The notes under the pieces: generated by a model
Seen by the model: the letters and a program-made list of their open reading frames with translations, nothing else
What the model was told of the DNA's origin: nothing
The model's database searches: none
Source of the DNA: Microbacterium luticocti DSM 19459
GTDB taxonomy: Bacteria > Actinomycetota > Actinomycetes > Actinomycetales > Microbacteriaceae
Assembly: GCF_000422405.1 (NCBI RefSeq)
Contig: NZ_KE383823.1
Coordinates: forward strand, 28,488-92,487
Direction of reading: 5' to 3'
Length of the DNA: 64,000 nt
Translations under genes and position numbers: made by a program
In this document: in pieces, positions 25,944 through 36,235 of the stretch
Position numbering within the stretch: the stretch's first letter is position 1
Layout of the letters: every line of letters begins with the position of its first letter

Positions 25944-26831
25944 TCACTCCGGCGTGGCGAGCACTGCCGCGATCGCCGCGGGCAGCGCGTCGGCGACGTC
26001 GAGCGCAGTGATCGGGCCGGTCCCTCGTCCGCCGCCGTTGCGCTCGGCCGCGATCGCGCCCGCGCGGCCGTGCACCCAGGCCGCCGTCGCGGCGAGCGGG
26101 CCGAGAGCCTCGGCATCCAGCGTCCCGCCGTCCGCCTCCCGACGCGCCTGGGCCGCGGCGACCAGTGCTCCCAACGCTCCGGCGAGCACGTCGCCCGTGC
26201 CGGCGGTGGCGAGCCAGGCGGTTCCGGACGAGACCCGCGTCGTCCAGCCGGAGGGTGTCGCCACGATCGTGACGGCGCCCTTCAGCAGCACCGCGACCCC
26301 GATCGCCGCGGCGGTCTCGGCCGCCTGCGCCGCCCGCGCGTCGTCGCTCTTCGGCGTCGCATCGTCGAGGCCGATACGTCGCCGCAGCGCGGCGTGCTCG
26401 CTCGCATGCGGCGTCACCACGACCGGCGCCGACGCATCGGGAGCGAGGTCGAGAGCCCCCGCGTCGATCACGACGGGCAGCGCGCCCGCAGCGATGTGGC
26501 GCAGCACCGCCGTCACGGGAGCGGGCCTGGCTGCGACATCCATCCCCGAGCCCGTCACCCACGCCTGCACGCGTCCGTGCGCCGTCACGACCTCGGGCCG
26601 GCGGTGGAGCACGAACTCGCTCGCCCGTCGCGGGCCCAGATATCGCACCATTCCCGCGCCCGCACGGCATGCCGCTTCGACTCCGAGCACCGCGGCCCCC
26701 GGGTAGGTGTCAGACCCGGTGCGCACGCCCACGACACCTCGGGAATACTTGTCATCATCGGCGACCGGCGCGCGCAGGTACGCCGCCGCATCACCCATCG
26801 ACCATTCGCGAGCATCGTGCGCGTCGACCAT
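25944..26831 (-). CDS. nnrD: ADP-dependent NAD(P)H-hydrate dehydratase
   Basis: 295 aa ribokinase-fold repair enzyme that dehydrates damaged NAD(P)H hydrate at the expense of ADP. Signature elements are KYSRGVVGVRTGSDTYPGAAVLG at the start (partly shown), VVVTPHASE and the anion-hole motif GTGDVLAGALGAL. The NnrE epimerase domain often fused to it is absent. TAGGGT lies exactly 6 nt before the ATG at 26831, suggesting a leaderless mRNA. Divergent from the Old Yellow Enzyme gene 44 bases away. Confidence 0.9.
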   Translation of the reverse strand: MVDAHDAREWSMGDAAAYLRAPVADDDKYSRGVVGVRTGSDTYPGAAVLGVEAACRAGAGMVRYLGPRRASEFVLHRRPEVVTAHGRVQAWVTGSGMDVAARPAPVTAVLRHIAAGALPVVIDAGALDLAPDASAPVVVTPHASEHAALRRRIGLDDATPKSDDARAAQAAETAAAIGVAVLLKGAVTIVATPSGWTTRVSSGTAWLATAGTGDVLAGALGALVAAAQARREADGGTLDAEALGPLAATAAWVHGRAGAIAAERNGGGRGTGPITALDVADALPAAIAAVLATPE

Positions 26832-26875
26832 GGCGCCACCCTACCTCGCGGCGTCCCGCCACCCGGAGCACCCGA

Positions 26876-27946
26876 ATGAGCATCCTCTTCTCGCCCCTGC
26901 AGATCCGCGACATCGTGTTCCGCAACCGGCTCTGGGTGTCGCCGATGTGCCAGTACAGCGCGGTCGACGGGATGCCGCAGGAGTGGCACCACGTGCACCT
27001 CGCGCAGTTCGCGAGCGGCGGTGCGGGTCTGGTCATGGCCGAGGCGACGGCCGTGCTCCCGGAGGGTCGCATCTCACCTGAGGACACCGGGATCTACAGC
27101 GACGCGCACCGCGACGCATGGGCGCCCATCGCCGCCGCGATCCGCGCTCGCGGCGCGGTCCCGGGCATCCAGCTCGCCCACGCCGGACGGAAGGCGTCGA
27201 CCTGGCGCCCCTTCGACCCGCGGTCAGGGTCGGTGCCGATCGCCGACGGCGGGTGGCCGACGGTCGCACCGTCGGCGATCGCGTACGACGGGTTCGCGAC
27301 ACCGCGCGCGCTCGATGCCGACGGGATCGACGAGATCGTGGCGGCGTTCGGTGCCGCAGCACAGCGGGCCGTCGCGGCCGGTTTCGCCGTCCTCGAGGTG
27401 CACGGTGCGCACGGCTACCTGCTGCACCAGTTCCTCTCGCCGCTCAGCAACCGGCGCCACGACGAGTACGGCGGGTCGCTCGAGAATCGCGCGCGGCTGC
27501 TGCTGCGCGTCGTCGACGCGGTGCGCGCGGCGGCGCCCGACGCCGCGGTGCTGGTCCGTCTCTCGGCGACCGACGCCGCCGACGACGGATGGGATGTCGC
27601 CGACACCGTGCACGTCGCGCGTATGGCCGCCCAGCACGGCGCCGACATGTTCGACATCTCCAGCGGCGGGCTCGTCGCACACCAGCGCATCACGGTGGGG
27701 CCCGGGTACCAGGTCGGCTACGCCGCCCGCGTGCGGCGTGAGGCGGGCGTCGCGGTGAGCGCCGTGGGGATGATCGACGACGCCGCTCAGGCGGAGCAGA
27801 TCCTCGCCGCGGGCAACGCCGACGCGATCATGGCTGGGCGCGAGTGGCTGCGCGACCCGCACTTCGCGCTGCGCGCGGCGGGCGAGCTCGGCGTCGACAT
27901 CGATTACTGGCCCGCCCAGTACCTGCGGGCGCGCCCGCGGCGCTGA
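26876..27946 (+). CDS. NADH:flavin oxidoreductase, Old Yellow Enzyme family (YqjM-like)
   Basis: 356 aa FMN ene-reductase. The 'thermophilic-like' subclass is indicated by the Cys in SPMCQYSA near residue 25 and HLAQFASGGAGLVMAEATAV. Substrate-binding His residues lie in EVHGAHGYLLHQFLSPLSN (partly), followed by NRRHDEYGGSLENR. The ATG at 26876 has GGAG 8 nt upstream. Physiological substrate unknown; these enzymes reduce activated alkenes and often respond to oxidative stress. Confidence 0.92.
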   Translation: MSILFSPLQIRDIVFRNRLWVSPMCQYSAVDGMPQEWHHVHLAQFASGGAGLVMAEATAVLPEGRISPEDTGIYSDAHRDAWAPIAAAIRARGAVPGIQLAHAGRKASTWRPFDPRSGSVPIADGGWPTVAPSAIAYDGFATPRALDADGIDEIVAAFGAAAQRAVAAGFAVLEVHGAHGYLLHQFLSPLSNRRHDEYGGSLENRARLLLRVVDAVRAAAPDAAVLVRLSATDAADDGWDVADTVHVARMAAQHGADMFDISSGGLVAHQRITVGPGYQVGYAARVRREAGVAVSAVGMIDDAAQAEQILAAGNADAIMAGREWLRDPHFALRAAGELGVDIDYWPAQYLRARPRR

Positions 27947-28010
27947 GCCGCATCGACGACGATCGCGGTGACGGCGGCGGCGCGAGGCGCAGCCGTGCCC
28001 GATCCCGCGG

Positions 28011-28119
28011 CACCGGCCTCACCCAGGTAAGCGCCCGCTCGCGCGGCACCGGCCTCACCCAGGTCAGCACCCGCTCGCGCGGCGGCGGCCTCGACCCGGG
28101 TCAGCGCCCGTTTCCGCGG
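28011..28119. repeat. 36-bp tandem repeat, three units
   Basis: Units at 28011-28046, 28047-28082 and 28083-28119 share CACCGGCCTCACCCAGGT and CCCGCTCGCGCGG. The third, more diverged unit contains the stop codon and last codons of the minus-strand CNNM gene (stop 28101-28103). Confidence 0.9.
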
Positions 28120-29171
28120 TGACCGCGGCGGGTGGCATCCTGCACCTCGCCGATCAACTCCTCGATGACATCCTCGAGGAACAGCACCCCGGTGATGTGC
28201 CCGTCCGCGTCGCGCACCTGGGCGAGGTGGCGGCCGGCGCGGCGCATGAGGGCCAGGGCGTCCTCGAGGTCGGTCGTGGCCAGCACCGGAACCATGTGGT
28301 GGATGCGCTTTGCCGGGATCGGTCGGGCGACATCGGCGGGCGCGTCCGGGTCTTCGGCCGCCCGCAGCACGTCCTTCAGGTGCACGTATCCGGTGGGCCG
28401 ACCGGCCTCGTCGACGATCACGTACCGCGAGAACCCGTGCTGGGCGACCGCACGCTCGATCTGGGCCGGTGTCGTGGTGCGCGGCAGCGTCACCAGCTCG
28501 TGCAGCGGCACGGCGATGTCGGCGGCCTTCTTGTCGGTGAACTCGACCACGGCGGCGACGGTGCCCGAGCTGTCGTCGAGCACGCCCTCGATGCGCGACC
28601 GGTTCACGATGGTCGCGACCTCGTCGAGGGTGAAGGTCGAGGATGCCTCGTCCTTCGGCTCGACCCCGAACAGGCGCACGATGTGGTTGGCGATCCAGTT
28701 CAGCGCGACCACGACCGGGTGGAACAGCTTCGAGATCCACACCAGCGGCGCCGCCAGCATGAGCACGGCCCGGTCGGGGATCGAGAAGGCGAGGTTCTTC
28801 GGCACCATCTCGCCGAACACGACGTGCAGGTACGACACGAGCAGCAGGGTGATCACGAAGGCGGTGACATCCACCACCGCCTCACCGGCGCCGGTCAGCC
28901 CCAGCGGCACCGCGAGCAGATGGTGGATCGCAGGCTCGGACACGTTCAGGATCAGCAGCGAGCAGATCGTGATGCCCAGCTGCGTGGTCGCGAGCATGAG
29001 CGTGGCGTGTTCCATCGCGAACAGGGCGGTCTTGGCCGCGCGCGAGCCCTGCTCGGCGAGCGGCTCGATCTGCGAGCGGCGCGCCGAGACGACGGCGAAC
29101 TCGGCGGCCACGAAGAACGCGTTGCACGCCAGCAGGATGACCAGCCAGACGATCCCGGCCCAGTCGCTCAT
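28101..29171 (-). CDS. CNNM/CorC-type (DUF21-CBS) membrane protein, second of a pair
   Basis: 356 aa. Residues 1 to ~190 are a DUF21 transmembrane domain (three to four helices), then a CBS pair (about 215-335, with VIVDEAGRPTGYVHLKDVL). Members of this family act in Mg/Co handling or are called hemolysin-like. It lacks the C-terminal CorC_HlyC domain that its neighbour has. The start overlaps the stop of the upstream paralogue by 4 nt, so both are made from one mRNA. Its C-terminal GHRGNGR lies in a tandem repeat. Confidence 0.88.
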   Translation of the reverse strand: MSDWAGIVWLVILLACNAFFVAAEFAVVSARRSQIEPLAEQGSRAAKTALFAMEHATLMLATTQLGITICSLLILNVSEPAIHHLLAVPLGLTGAGEAVVDVTAFVITLLLVSYLHVVFGEMVPKNLAFSIPDRAVLMLAAPLVWISKLFHPVVVALNWIANHIVRLFGVEPKDEASSTFTLDEVATIVNRSRIEGVLDDSSGTVAAVVEFTDKKAADIAVPLHELVTLPRTTTPAQIERAVAQHGFSRYVIVDEAGRPTGYVHLKDVLRAAEDPDAPADVARPIPAKRIHHMVPVLATTDLEDALALMRRAGRHLAQVRDADGHITGVLFLEDVIEELIGEVQDATRRGHRGNGR

Positions 29172-30493
29172 CGCCGGCCCCCGTCCTCGGGCTGAACCGG
29201 ATGCGGCACCGGCGTGAAAGTGACCCGGTCGATGCGGCGGCCGTCCATGCGGGTGACGGCGAGCGTGCCGTCCTCGATGTGCACCTCGTCGCCGACCTGC
29301 GGAATGCGCTCGAGCACGCTCATGATGTAGCCGCCGACGGTGTCGTACGCGTCGCCCTCGGGCACGCGCACCCCGGCCCGGTCGCGCAGTTCGTCGGGGC
29401 GCCAGTCGGCGGGGAACGTGACCGTCTCACCGCCGCGCACCAGTTCGGCACGGCGCCGGTCGTGCTCGTCGAGCACCTCGCCGACGATCTCTTCGACGAG
29501 GTCTTCCAGGGTCACGATGCCGGCGGTGCCGCCGTACTCGTCGACGACGATCGCCAGCTGGTAGCCACGTGAGCGCAGCTCGGCGAGCAGCCCGTCCAGG
29601 TGCACCGCCTCGGGCACCCGCAGCGGCTCGGACGCCAGTGCGGCCGCCGGCACGTCGGCGCGGCGCTCGCGCGGCACGCTGACGGCCGCCTTCAGGTGCA
29701 CGATGCCGACGATGTCGTCCATCGAGTCGTCGTAGACGGGAAAGCGGCTGTGCCCGGTGCGGCGGGCGAGTTGGATGACGTCATCCGCACTGTCGTCGGC
29801 GGCCACCGCGTGCATGCTGGGCCGGGGGGTCATCACGTCGGCGGCGGTCAGGCGCGAGAAGGTGAGGCTGCGGTCGAGCAGGGTGGCGGTGTCCTGCTCG
29901 AGCACTCCGGCGCTGGCCGAGCGGCGCACCAGGCTCGACAGCTCCGACGCGGTGCGGGCACCCGACAGCTCTTCTTTGGGCTCGATGCCCATCGCACGCA
30001 GCACACCGTTGGCCGAGCCGTTGAGCACGGCGACCGCGGGACGGAACACCGCGGTGAACGCCACCTGGAACGGCAGCACCAGCTTGGCCGTGCGCCGCGG
30101 CAGGGCGAGGGCGAAGTTCTTCGGCACGAGCTCGCCGAGGATCATCGACAGGATCGTGGCGATCGCCACACCGATGACCGCCGCGACCGGCCGGGATGCG
30201 GCATCCGGCATGCCCCACGCATCGAACAGCGGGCGCAGCAGGTTCGAGATCGCCGGCTCCATCGTGTACCCGGTCAGCAGCGTCGTGAGCGTGATGCCCA
30301 GCTGCGCGCTCGACAGGTGCGTGGACGTCTTGCGCAGCGCCGCGATCGTGAGGCGCAGCCGCGTCTCACCGCGCTCCTGCCGGGCCTCGAGGTCGGCGCG
30401 GTCGAGGTTGACCAGCGCGAACTCGCTGGCCACGAACAGGCCGGTGCCCACCGTGAGCAAGAGCCCCACGCCCAGCATGACGTAGTCCATCAC
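29168..30493 (-). CDS. CNNM/CorC-type (DUF21-CBS-CorC_HlyC) membrane protein, first of a pair
   Basis: 441 aa: DUF21 membrane domain (about 1-200), CBS pair (about 215-335; [22 protein letters not shown] is the hallmark, partly shown) and a C-terminal CorC_HlyC domain (about 350-430). Probable divalent cation efflux or its regulation at the inner membrane. GGGGGTGA lies before the ATG. With its shorter paralogue it forms a two-gene operon, and the two may heterodimerise. Confidence 0.9.
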   Translation of the reverse strand: MMDYVMLGVGLLLTVGTGLFVASEFALVNLDRADLEARQERGETRLRLTIAALRKTSTHLSSAQLGITLTTLLTGYTMEPAISNLLRPLFDAWGMPDAASRPVAAVIGVAIATILSMILGELVPKNFALALPRRTAKLVLPFQVAFTAVFRPAVAVLNGSANGVLRAMGIEPKEELSGARTASELSSLVRRSASAGVLEQDTATLLDRSLTFSRLTAADVMTPRPSMHAVAADDSADDVIQLARRTGHSRFPVYDDSMDDIVGIVHLKAAVSVPRERRADVPAAALASEPLRVPEAVHLDGLLAELRSRGYQLAIVVDEYGGTAGIVTLEDLVEEIVGEVLDEHDRRRAELVRGGETVTFPADWRPDELRDRAGVRVPEGDAYDTVGGYIMSVLERIPQVGDEVHIEDGTLAVTRMDGRRIDRVTFTPVPHPVQPEDGGRR

Positions 30494-30717
30494 GCGTCAC
30501 CCCCGTGCAAGGATGCGGGGTCGTGGGGCGGGCGTCTGCAACTCGGCGGGTCGTCCATCGTGCCGACAAGTTTACGGCAGGGCCCCGTGCGGCATCCCGT
30601 TCACACCACTGCGCCACATATCGGCGAGCGCGCCGTCGATCGATGGCGCGGATGCTGCGAACAGGCGCAGTCGCGTGACTCGGGCTCCGCGCGGTCGCGT
30701 AGGCGGCACGCCGGGCG

Positions 30718-32175
30718 CTACCAGCTGACCGGCAGCGCCTTGCCCTCCTCGTACCCGGCGGCGGACTGCAGGCCCACCCGTGCCCGGTCCTGGAACTCGG
30801 CGAGCGTGCGCGCGCCGGCGTAGGTGAACGACGACCGCACCCCCGAGGTGATCATGTCGACGAGGTCCTCGACGCCCGGTCGCAGCGGGTCCAGGTAGAT
30901 CCGCGACGACGAGATCCCCTCGGCGAACAGTTCCTTGCGCGCCCGCTCGTAGACGTCCAGGCGCCCGAAACGGGCGCGCACCGCCTTGGTCGAGGCCATG
31001 CCCCACGATTCCTTGTACGCGCGGCCCGAGGCATCCGTCTGCAGTTCACCGGGCGCCTCGACGGTGCCCGCGAACCACGAACCGATCATCACCGACGACG
31101 CACCGGCGGCCAGCGCCAGCGCCACGTCGCGCGGGTAGCGCACCCCGCCGTCGGCCCACACGTGCGCGCCCATCAGCCGCGCCGCCTGCGCGCTCTCGAG
31201 CACCGCCGAGAACTGCGGCCGGCCGACCGCGGTCATCATCCGGGTCGTGCACATCGCGCCCGGCCCCACCCCGACCTTGACGATCGAGGCGCCCGCGGCG
31301 ACGAGGTCGTGCACGCCCTCGGCGGTGACGACGTTGCCTGCGGCGATCGGGATGCCACCGGCCACCGCGGCCACGTCCTGCAGCGCATGCAGCATCCCGT
31401 CCTGATGGCCGTGCGCGGTGTCGACCACGAGCACGTCCACCCCGGCCGCGATCAGCGCCTTCGCCTTGGCCTGGGTGTCGCCGTTGATGCCGACCGCGGC
31501 CGCCACGATCAGCCGGCCGTCGGCGTCGACCGCCGGCGTGTACAGCGTCGCCCGCAGCGCGCTGCGCCGCGACAGGGTGCCGATCAGCGCGCCGTGCGCG
31601 AGCACGCACACCGTCTCGGCGCCACTGTCGACGATCAGGTCGAACGCGTGCCGTGCGTCGGCCACGTCCTCGGCGTCGATCGCGGTCGGCCGCGCGTGCA
31701 CCAGGTCGCCCAGGCGTGCGTCGGGCAGTGCGGTGCCCAGCCGGCTGGCCGGCACCACGCCGCGCACGTCGTCGATCGACATTCCTTCGACGGGACGGTC
31801 GGCCACCACGATGCCGTAGCCCTCCAGCGGTGGCAGCAGTCGCGCCGCATCGGCGACCGTCGCGTGCGCCGGCAGCACGATCGGCGTGTCCCACGGCACC
31901 GGCTGCGCCTTCACCCACCGGATCGCCGCATCCAGTTCCTGCAAGGGCATGTCCTGCGGCAGCACCCCGAGCCCGCCACGGCGGGCGAGCGTGGCGGCCA
32001 GGCGGGCTCCGGTCACCGAGTTCATGTTGGCCGAGACCAGCGGGATCGTCGCCGCCGTACCGTCGCCCGGGGCGAGGTCGACGTCCAGGCGGCTGGACAC
32101 GTCGGATCTGCGCGGCACCAGGAACACATCCGAGTAGGTCAGATCGACCGCGGGCTGCTCGCCGTAGAACTCCAT
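30718..32175 (-). CDS. guaB1: GuaB1-family IMP dehydrogenase-related protein (probable GMP reductase)
   Basis: 485 aa (beta/alpha)8-barrel enzyme of the IMPDH/GMPR family with a CBS-pair insert at about 95-205. The catalytic Cys is in [12 protein letters not shown], and the phosphate-binding [19 protein letters not shown] follows. GuaB1 proteins of mycobacteria have been shown to be GMP reductases rather than IMP dehydrogenases, so that role is inferred here. I choose the ATG at 32175 ([19 protein letters not shown], matching the family's N-terminus) because TAGCCT lies 7 nt upstream; an ATG at 32193 is less likely. Divergent from kgd. Confidence 0.9.
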   Translation of the reverse strand: MEFYGEQPAVDLTYSDVFLVPRRSDVSSRLDVDLAPGDGTAATIPLVSANMNSVTGARLAATLARRGGLGVLPQDMPLQELDAAIRWVKAQPVPWDTPIVLPAHATVADAARLLPPLEGYGIVVADRPVEGMSIDDVRGVVPASRLGTALPDARLGDLVHARPTAIDAEDVADARHAFDLIVDSGAETVCVLAHGALIGTLSRRSALRATLYTPAVDADGRLIVAAAVGINGDTQAKAKALIAAGVDVLVVDTAHGHQDGMLHALQDVAAVAGGIPIAAGNVVTAEGVHDLVAAGASIVKVGVGPGAMCTTRMMTAVGRPQFSAVLESAQAARLMGAHVWADGGVRYPRDVALALAAGASSVMIGSWFAGTVEAPGELQTDASGRAYKESWGMASTKAVRARFGRLDVYERARKELFAEGISSSRIYLDPLRPGVEDLVDMITSGVRSSFTYAGARTLAEFQDRARVGLQSAAGYEEGKALPVSW

Positions 32176-32352
32176 GGCGTCAAGGCTAGCCATTCCTTCC
32201 GGGCACGAAAGTGATGCCGAATCGTGCCCGGTATACACGGTCGCGCCCCGAGCGGTCGTCCAGGTGTCTGGGCTACGCTTGACAGTCGTGTGCACGGGCT
32301 GTGACAGCCCCGTACAACTCCAGATCTCAGCGAGGAAAGCAGGCGAACGAAC

Positions 32353-35300
32353 GTGTCGAGCCAGACCAGCGGCGTCGGGACTTCGAGCGAGGGAGAGTTC
32401 GGGGCCAATGAGTGGCTCGTGGACGAACTCTACGAGCAGTTCACGAAGGACAGGAACTCCGTCGACAAGTCATGGTGGCCGATTCTGGAGGACTATCACC
32501 CGGTCGACACCGGCGTCGCCTCGAGCGGCACCGCGGCCTCCGGTGACACGGCCACCACGGTCGCCCCGGTGACCACCCCCTCCGCCGACGCGAACCCGGT
32601 GACCGCACCGGTGCCGGTGATCGGGCAGCAGCCGGTGGCGCGCACCACCGCCAAGCCGGCGGCGCCGCAGCCGATCCCGGCGCAGGCGCCCAAGGTGCGG
32701 CCCTCGACCGGTGACGACGGGGCCGACGACGGCGACGAGGATGTCGTCACGCCGCTGCGCGGCATGACCAAGACCCTCGCCGCGAACATGGACCGCTCGC
32801 TCACGGTGCCGACCGCGACGAGCGTGCGCACGATCCCGGCCAAGCTCATGATCGACAACCGGATCGTGATCAACAACCACATGGCCCGCACCCGCGGCGG
32901 CAAGGTCAGCTTCACCCACATCATCGGGTGGGCGCTCATCAAGGTGCTGAAGGACTTCCCGAGCCAGAACGTGTACTACGCCGAGGTCGACGGCAAGCCG
33001 TCGGTCGTCGCGCCGGCGCACATCAACCTCGGCATCGCCATCGACGTGCCCAAGCCGGACGGCACCCGTGCGCTGCTGGTGCCGAGCATCAAGCGCGCCG
33101 AGACGCTCACCTTCGGCGAGTACCTGGCCTCGTACGAAGACCTGGTCAAGCGGGCGCGGGCGAACAAGCTGACCGCCACCGACTTCGCGGGCACGACGAT
33201 CTCGCTGACCAACCCGGGCGGCATCGGCACCGTGCACTCGGTGCCGCGGCTGATGTCCGGCCAGGGCTGCATCATCGGCGCGGGCGCCCTGGAGTACCCG
33301 GCCGAGTTCCAGGGTTCGAGCGAGAAGACGCTCAACGAGCTCGGTATCGGCAAGACGATCACGCTCACCAGCACGTACGACCACCGTGTCATCCAGGGTG
33401 CCGGGTCGGGCGAGTTCCTCAAGAAGGTGCACGAGCTGCTGATCGGTGAGCGCGGCTTCTACGACGACATCTTCGCCGCGCTGCGCATCCCCTACGCTCC
33501 GATCCGCTGGGCGCAGGACATCAAGGTCGACGTGGCCGAGCGGGTCGACAAGACCGCACGGGTGCAGGAGCTGATCAACTCGTTCCGGGTGCGCGGCCAC
33601 CTGATGGCCGACACCGATCCGCTGGAATACGTGCAGCGCACCCACCCCGACCTCGAGATCGAAAGCCACGGCCTGACCTTCTGGGACCTGGACCGCGAGT
33701 TCGTCACCGGCGGCTTCGGCGGCAAGCGCCAGATGAAGCTGCGTGACATCCTCGGCGTGCTGCGCGACTCGTACTGCCGCACCATCGGCATCGAGTACAT
33801 GCACATCCAGGACCCGGTCCAACGCAAGTGGTTCCAGGACAACATGGAGGTCAAGTACCAGAAGCCCAGCCACGACGAGCAGCTGCGCATCCTCAGCAAG
33901 CTCAACGAGGCCGAGGCGTTCGAGACCTTCCTGCAGACCAAGTACGTCGGACAGAAGCGGTTCAGCCTCGAGGGCGGTGAGTCGCTCATCCCGCTGCTGG
34001 ACCAGATCCTGCAGGGCGCGGCGACGGCCGGCCTGGACGGCGCCGCCATCGGCATGGCGCACCGCGGCCGGCTGAACGTGCTCACCAACATCTCCGGCAA
34101 GACCTACGGTCAGGTGTTCCGCGAGTTCGAAGGGTCGGTCGCCGTCGGCAACAAGTCCGGCTCGGGCGATGTGAAATACCACCTGGGCATGGACGGTGCG
34201 TTCGTCGCCGACAACGGCCAGCAGCTGCCCATCCATCTGGCCGCGAACCCGTCGCACCTTGAGACCGTCGACGGCGTGCTCGAGGGCATCGTGCGCGCCA
34301 AGCAGGACCGCAAGCCCATGGGCTCGTTCACCTACCTGCCGATCCTCGTGCACGGCGACGCCGCGTTCGCCGGCCAGGGTGTCGTGGTCGAGACGCTGCA
34401 GATGTCGCAGCTGCGCGGCTTCCGCACCGGCGGCACCATCCACGTGGTGGTCAACAACCAGGTCGGATTCACGACCCTGCCCAACGACGGCTTCACGTCG
34501 GTGTACGCCACCGACGTGGCCAAGACGATCCAGGCGCCGATCCTGCACGTGAACGGTGACGACCCCGAGGCCGTGGTGCACGTGGCCGAGGTGGCGTTCC
34601 GCTACCGCCAGGAGTTCCACCGCGACATCGTGATCGACCTGGTCTGCTACCGCCGTCGCGGACACAACGAGGGCGACGACCCGTCGATGACGCAGCCGCT
34701 GATGACGAACCTCATCGAGGCCAAGCGTTCGGTGCGCCGGCTGTACACCGAGTCGCTGGTCGGCCGCGGCGACATCACCGAGGACGAGTACGAGACCGTC
34801 AAGAAGGATTTCCAGAACCGCCTCGAGATTGCCTTCGCCGAGACGCATGCCGCCGAGACCGGCACGTCCCCGGTGGTGACGGCGGATGCCACCGGCACGG
34901 CCGCGACCGCATACGCAGGCGAGCCCGACACCACCGGCGTGCCGCGCGAGTCGATCGAGACGATCGGCGACGCGTTCGTGAACAAGCCGGACGGTTTCAC
35001 CGTGCATCCGAAGCTCGACAAGCTGCTGCAGAAGCGGCGCGAGATGAGCCGGAGCGGCGACATCGACTGGGCGTTCGGCGAACTGCTCGCGTTCGGGACG
35101 CTGCTGCTGGAGGGCACCGCCGTGCGTCTGGCCGGTCAGGACTCACAGCGCGGCACCTTCGGTCAACGCCACGCCGTGCTGCACGACCGCCAGAACGGTC
35201 AGGAGTGGATCCCGCTGACCAACCTGTCGGCGAACCAGGGCCGGTTCTGGGTGTACAACTCGCTGCTCAGCGAATACGCCGCGATGGCCTATGAGTACGG

Positions 35301-36081
35301 CTACTCGGTGGAGCGCCCCGACGCGCTGGTGCTGTGGGAGGCGCAGTTCGGCGACTTCGGCAACGGCGCCCAGTCGGTCGTCGACGAGTTCATCTCGTCG
35401 GCCGAGCAGAAGTGGGGGCAGCAGTCGAGCGTGGTGCTGCTGCTGCCGCACGGGTACGAGGGTCAGGGCCCCGACCACTCGTCGGCGCGCATCGAACGCT
35501 ACCTGCAGCTGTGCGCGCAGAACAACATGACCGTCGCGCGCCCGTCGACCCCGGCGTCCTACTTCCACCTGCTGCGCCGGCACGCGTACGCGCGTCCGCG
35601 CCGGCCGCTGGTGGTGTTCACGCCGAAGTCGATGCTGCGGCTGCGCGGCGCGACCAGTCCGGTCGACGACTTCCTCACCGGCCGGTTCGAGCCGGTGCTC
35701 GACGATGACCGCGGCATCGACAAGCCCGGCGTGAAGCGGGTGCTGCTGCACTCCGGCAAGATCCACTGGGATCTGCGCGCCGAGCTCGACAAGAACCCGA
35801 ACCCGCAGATCGCACTGGTGCGCATGGAGCAGTACTACCCGGCCCCGATCCAGCGACTGCGCGAGGTGCTCGCCCAGTACCCCGAGGCGGAACTGGTGTG
35901 GGTGCAAGAAGAGCCCGAGAACCAGGGCGCGTGGCCGTTCATCGCCCTCGAGGTGGCCGCGCATCTGGACCGGCCGGTGCGCCGCATCTCGCGCGCGGCG
36001 TCGGCGTCGCCGTCGACCGGGTCGCCGAAGGTGCACGCCGCCGAGGCCGCCGAGATCCTGCACCAGGCCACCACGTTCTGA
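32353..36081 (+). CDS. kgd: Multifunctional 2-oxoglutarate decarboxylase/dehydrogenase E1 with E2 domain
   Basis: 1242 aa TCA-cycle enzyme typical of actinobacteria (Kgd/OdhA). Order of domains: short E1-type N-terminal helix (NEWLVDELYEQF), Pro/Ala linker, an E2-like acyltransferase domain at about 110-360 ending with TYDHRVIQGAGSGEF, then the thiamine diphosphate E1 core with HGDAAFAGQG near 667 and the transketolase C-terminal part (HGYEGQGPDHSSAR). No lipoyl domain, as expected for this type. In related genera the FHA protein OdhI/GarA inhibits it; none is in the window. Start is GTG at 32353. A strong terminator follows. Confidence 0.95.
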   Translation: MSSQTSGVGTSSEGEFGANEWLVDELYEQFTKDRNSVDKSWWPILEDYHPVDTGVASSGTAASGDTATTVAPVTTPSADANPVTAPVPVIGQQPVARTTAKPAAPQPIPAQAPKVRPSTGDDGADDGDEDVVTPLRGMTKTLAANMDRSLTVPTATSVRTIPAKLMIDNRIVINNHMARTRGGKVSFTHIIGWALIKVLKDFPSQNVYYAEVDGKPSVVAPAHINLGIAIDVPKPDGTRALLVPSIKRAETLTFGEYLASYEDLVKRARANKLTATDFAGTTISLTNPGGIGTVHSVPRLMSGQGCIIGAGALEYPAEFQGSSEKTLNELGIGKTITLTSTYDHRVIQGAGSGEFLKKVHELLIGERGFYDDIFAALRIPYAPIRWAQDIKVDVAERVDKTARVQELINSFRVRGHLMADTDPLEYVQRTHPDLEIESHGLTFWDLDREFVTGGFGGKRQMKLRDILGVLRDSYCRTIGIEYMHIQDPVQRKWFQDNMEVKYQKPSHDEQLRILSKLNEAEAFETFLQTKYVGQKRFSLEGGESLIPLLDQILQGAATAGLDGAAIGMAHRGRLNVLTNISGKTYGQVFREFEGSVAVGNKSGSGDVKYHLGMDGAFVADNGQQLPIHLAANPSHLETVDGVLEGIVRAKQDRKPMGSFTYLPILVHGDAAFAGQGVVVETLQMSQLRGFRTGGTIHVVVNNQVGFTTLPNDGFTSVYATDVAKTIQAPILHVNGDDPEAVVHVAEVAFRYRQEFHRDIVIDLVCYRRRGHNEGDDPSMTQPLMTNLIEAKRSVRRLYTESLVGRGDITEDEYETVKKDFQNRLEIAFAETHAAETGTSPVVTADATGTAATAYAGEPDTTGVPRESIETIGDAFVNKPDGFTVHPKLDKLLQKRREMSRSGDIDWAFGELLAFGTLLLEGTAVRLAGQDSQRGTFGQRHAVLHDRQNGQEWIPLTNLSANQGRFWVYNSLLSEYAAMAYEYGYSVERPDALVLWEAQFGDFGNGAQSVVDEFISSAEQKWGQQSSVVLLLPHGYEGQGPDHSSARIERYLQLCAQNNMTVARPSTPASYFHLLRRHAYARPRRPLVVFTPKSMLRLRGATSPVDDFLTGRFEPVLDDDRGIDKPGVKRVLLHSGKIHWDLRAELDKNPNPQIALVRMEQYYPAPIQRLREVLAQYPEAELVWVQEEPENQGAWPFIALEVAAHLDRPVRRISRAASASPSTGSPKVHAAEAAEILHQATTF

Positions 36082-36088
36082 CCTGCAC

Positions 36089-36120
36089 TGTCGGCCCCTC
36101 GCACATGTGAGGGGCCGACA
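36089..36120. terminator. Strong terminator hairpin after kgd
   Basis: TGTCGGCCCCTC (36089-36100) pairs perfectly with GAGGGGCCGACA (36109-36120) around an 8-base loop, 7 bases after the kgd stop. It lies between convergent kgd and glpD and may serve both. Confidence 0.85.
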
Positions 36121-36172
36121 GCCGTCTCAGAACACGCCGGCGTCGGGATGTCGCAGGTTCTCAGACGTGCCC

Positions 36173-36224
36173 GTGCCCGACGGTCGTGCCCGACGGCCGT
36201 GCCCGACGACCGTGTCCGAGGCTG
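36173..36224. repeat. 13-bp tandem repeat, four units
   Basis: GTGCCCGACGGTC, GTGCCCGACGGCC, GTGCCCGACGACC and GTGTCCGAGGCTG follow one another just before the 3' end of glpD. Upstream at 36126-36140 is CTCAGAACACGCCGG, which also occurs at 44664-44678. Confidence 0.8.
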
Positions 36225-36235
36225 TGGCGCCGAAC

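Noticed and set aside
24335..26116. Minus-strand frame with ASGLVTGAV peptide repeats
   Set aside because: It overlaps the GT87 gene in another frame; the peptide repeat arises because the 27-bp unit is a multiple of three.
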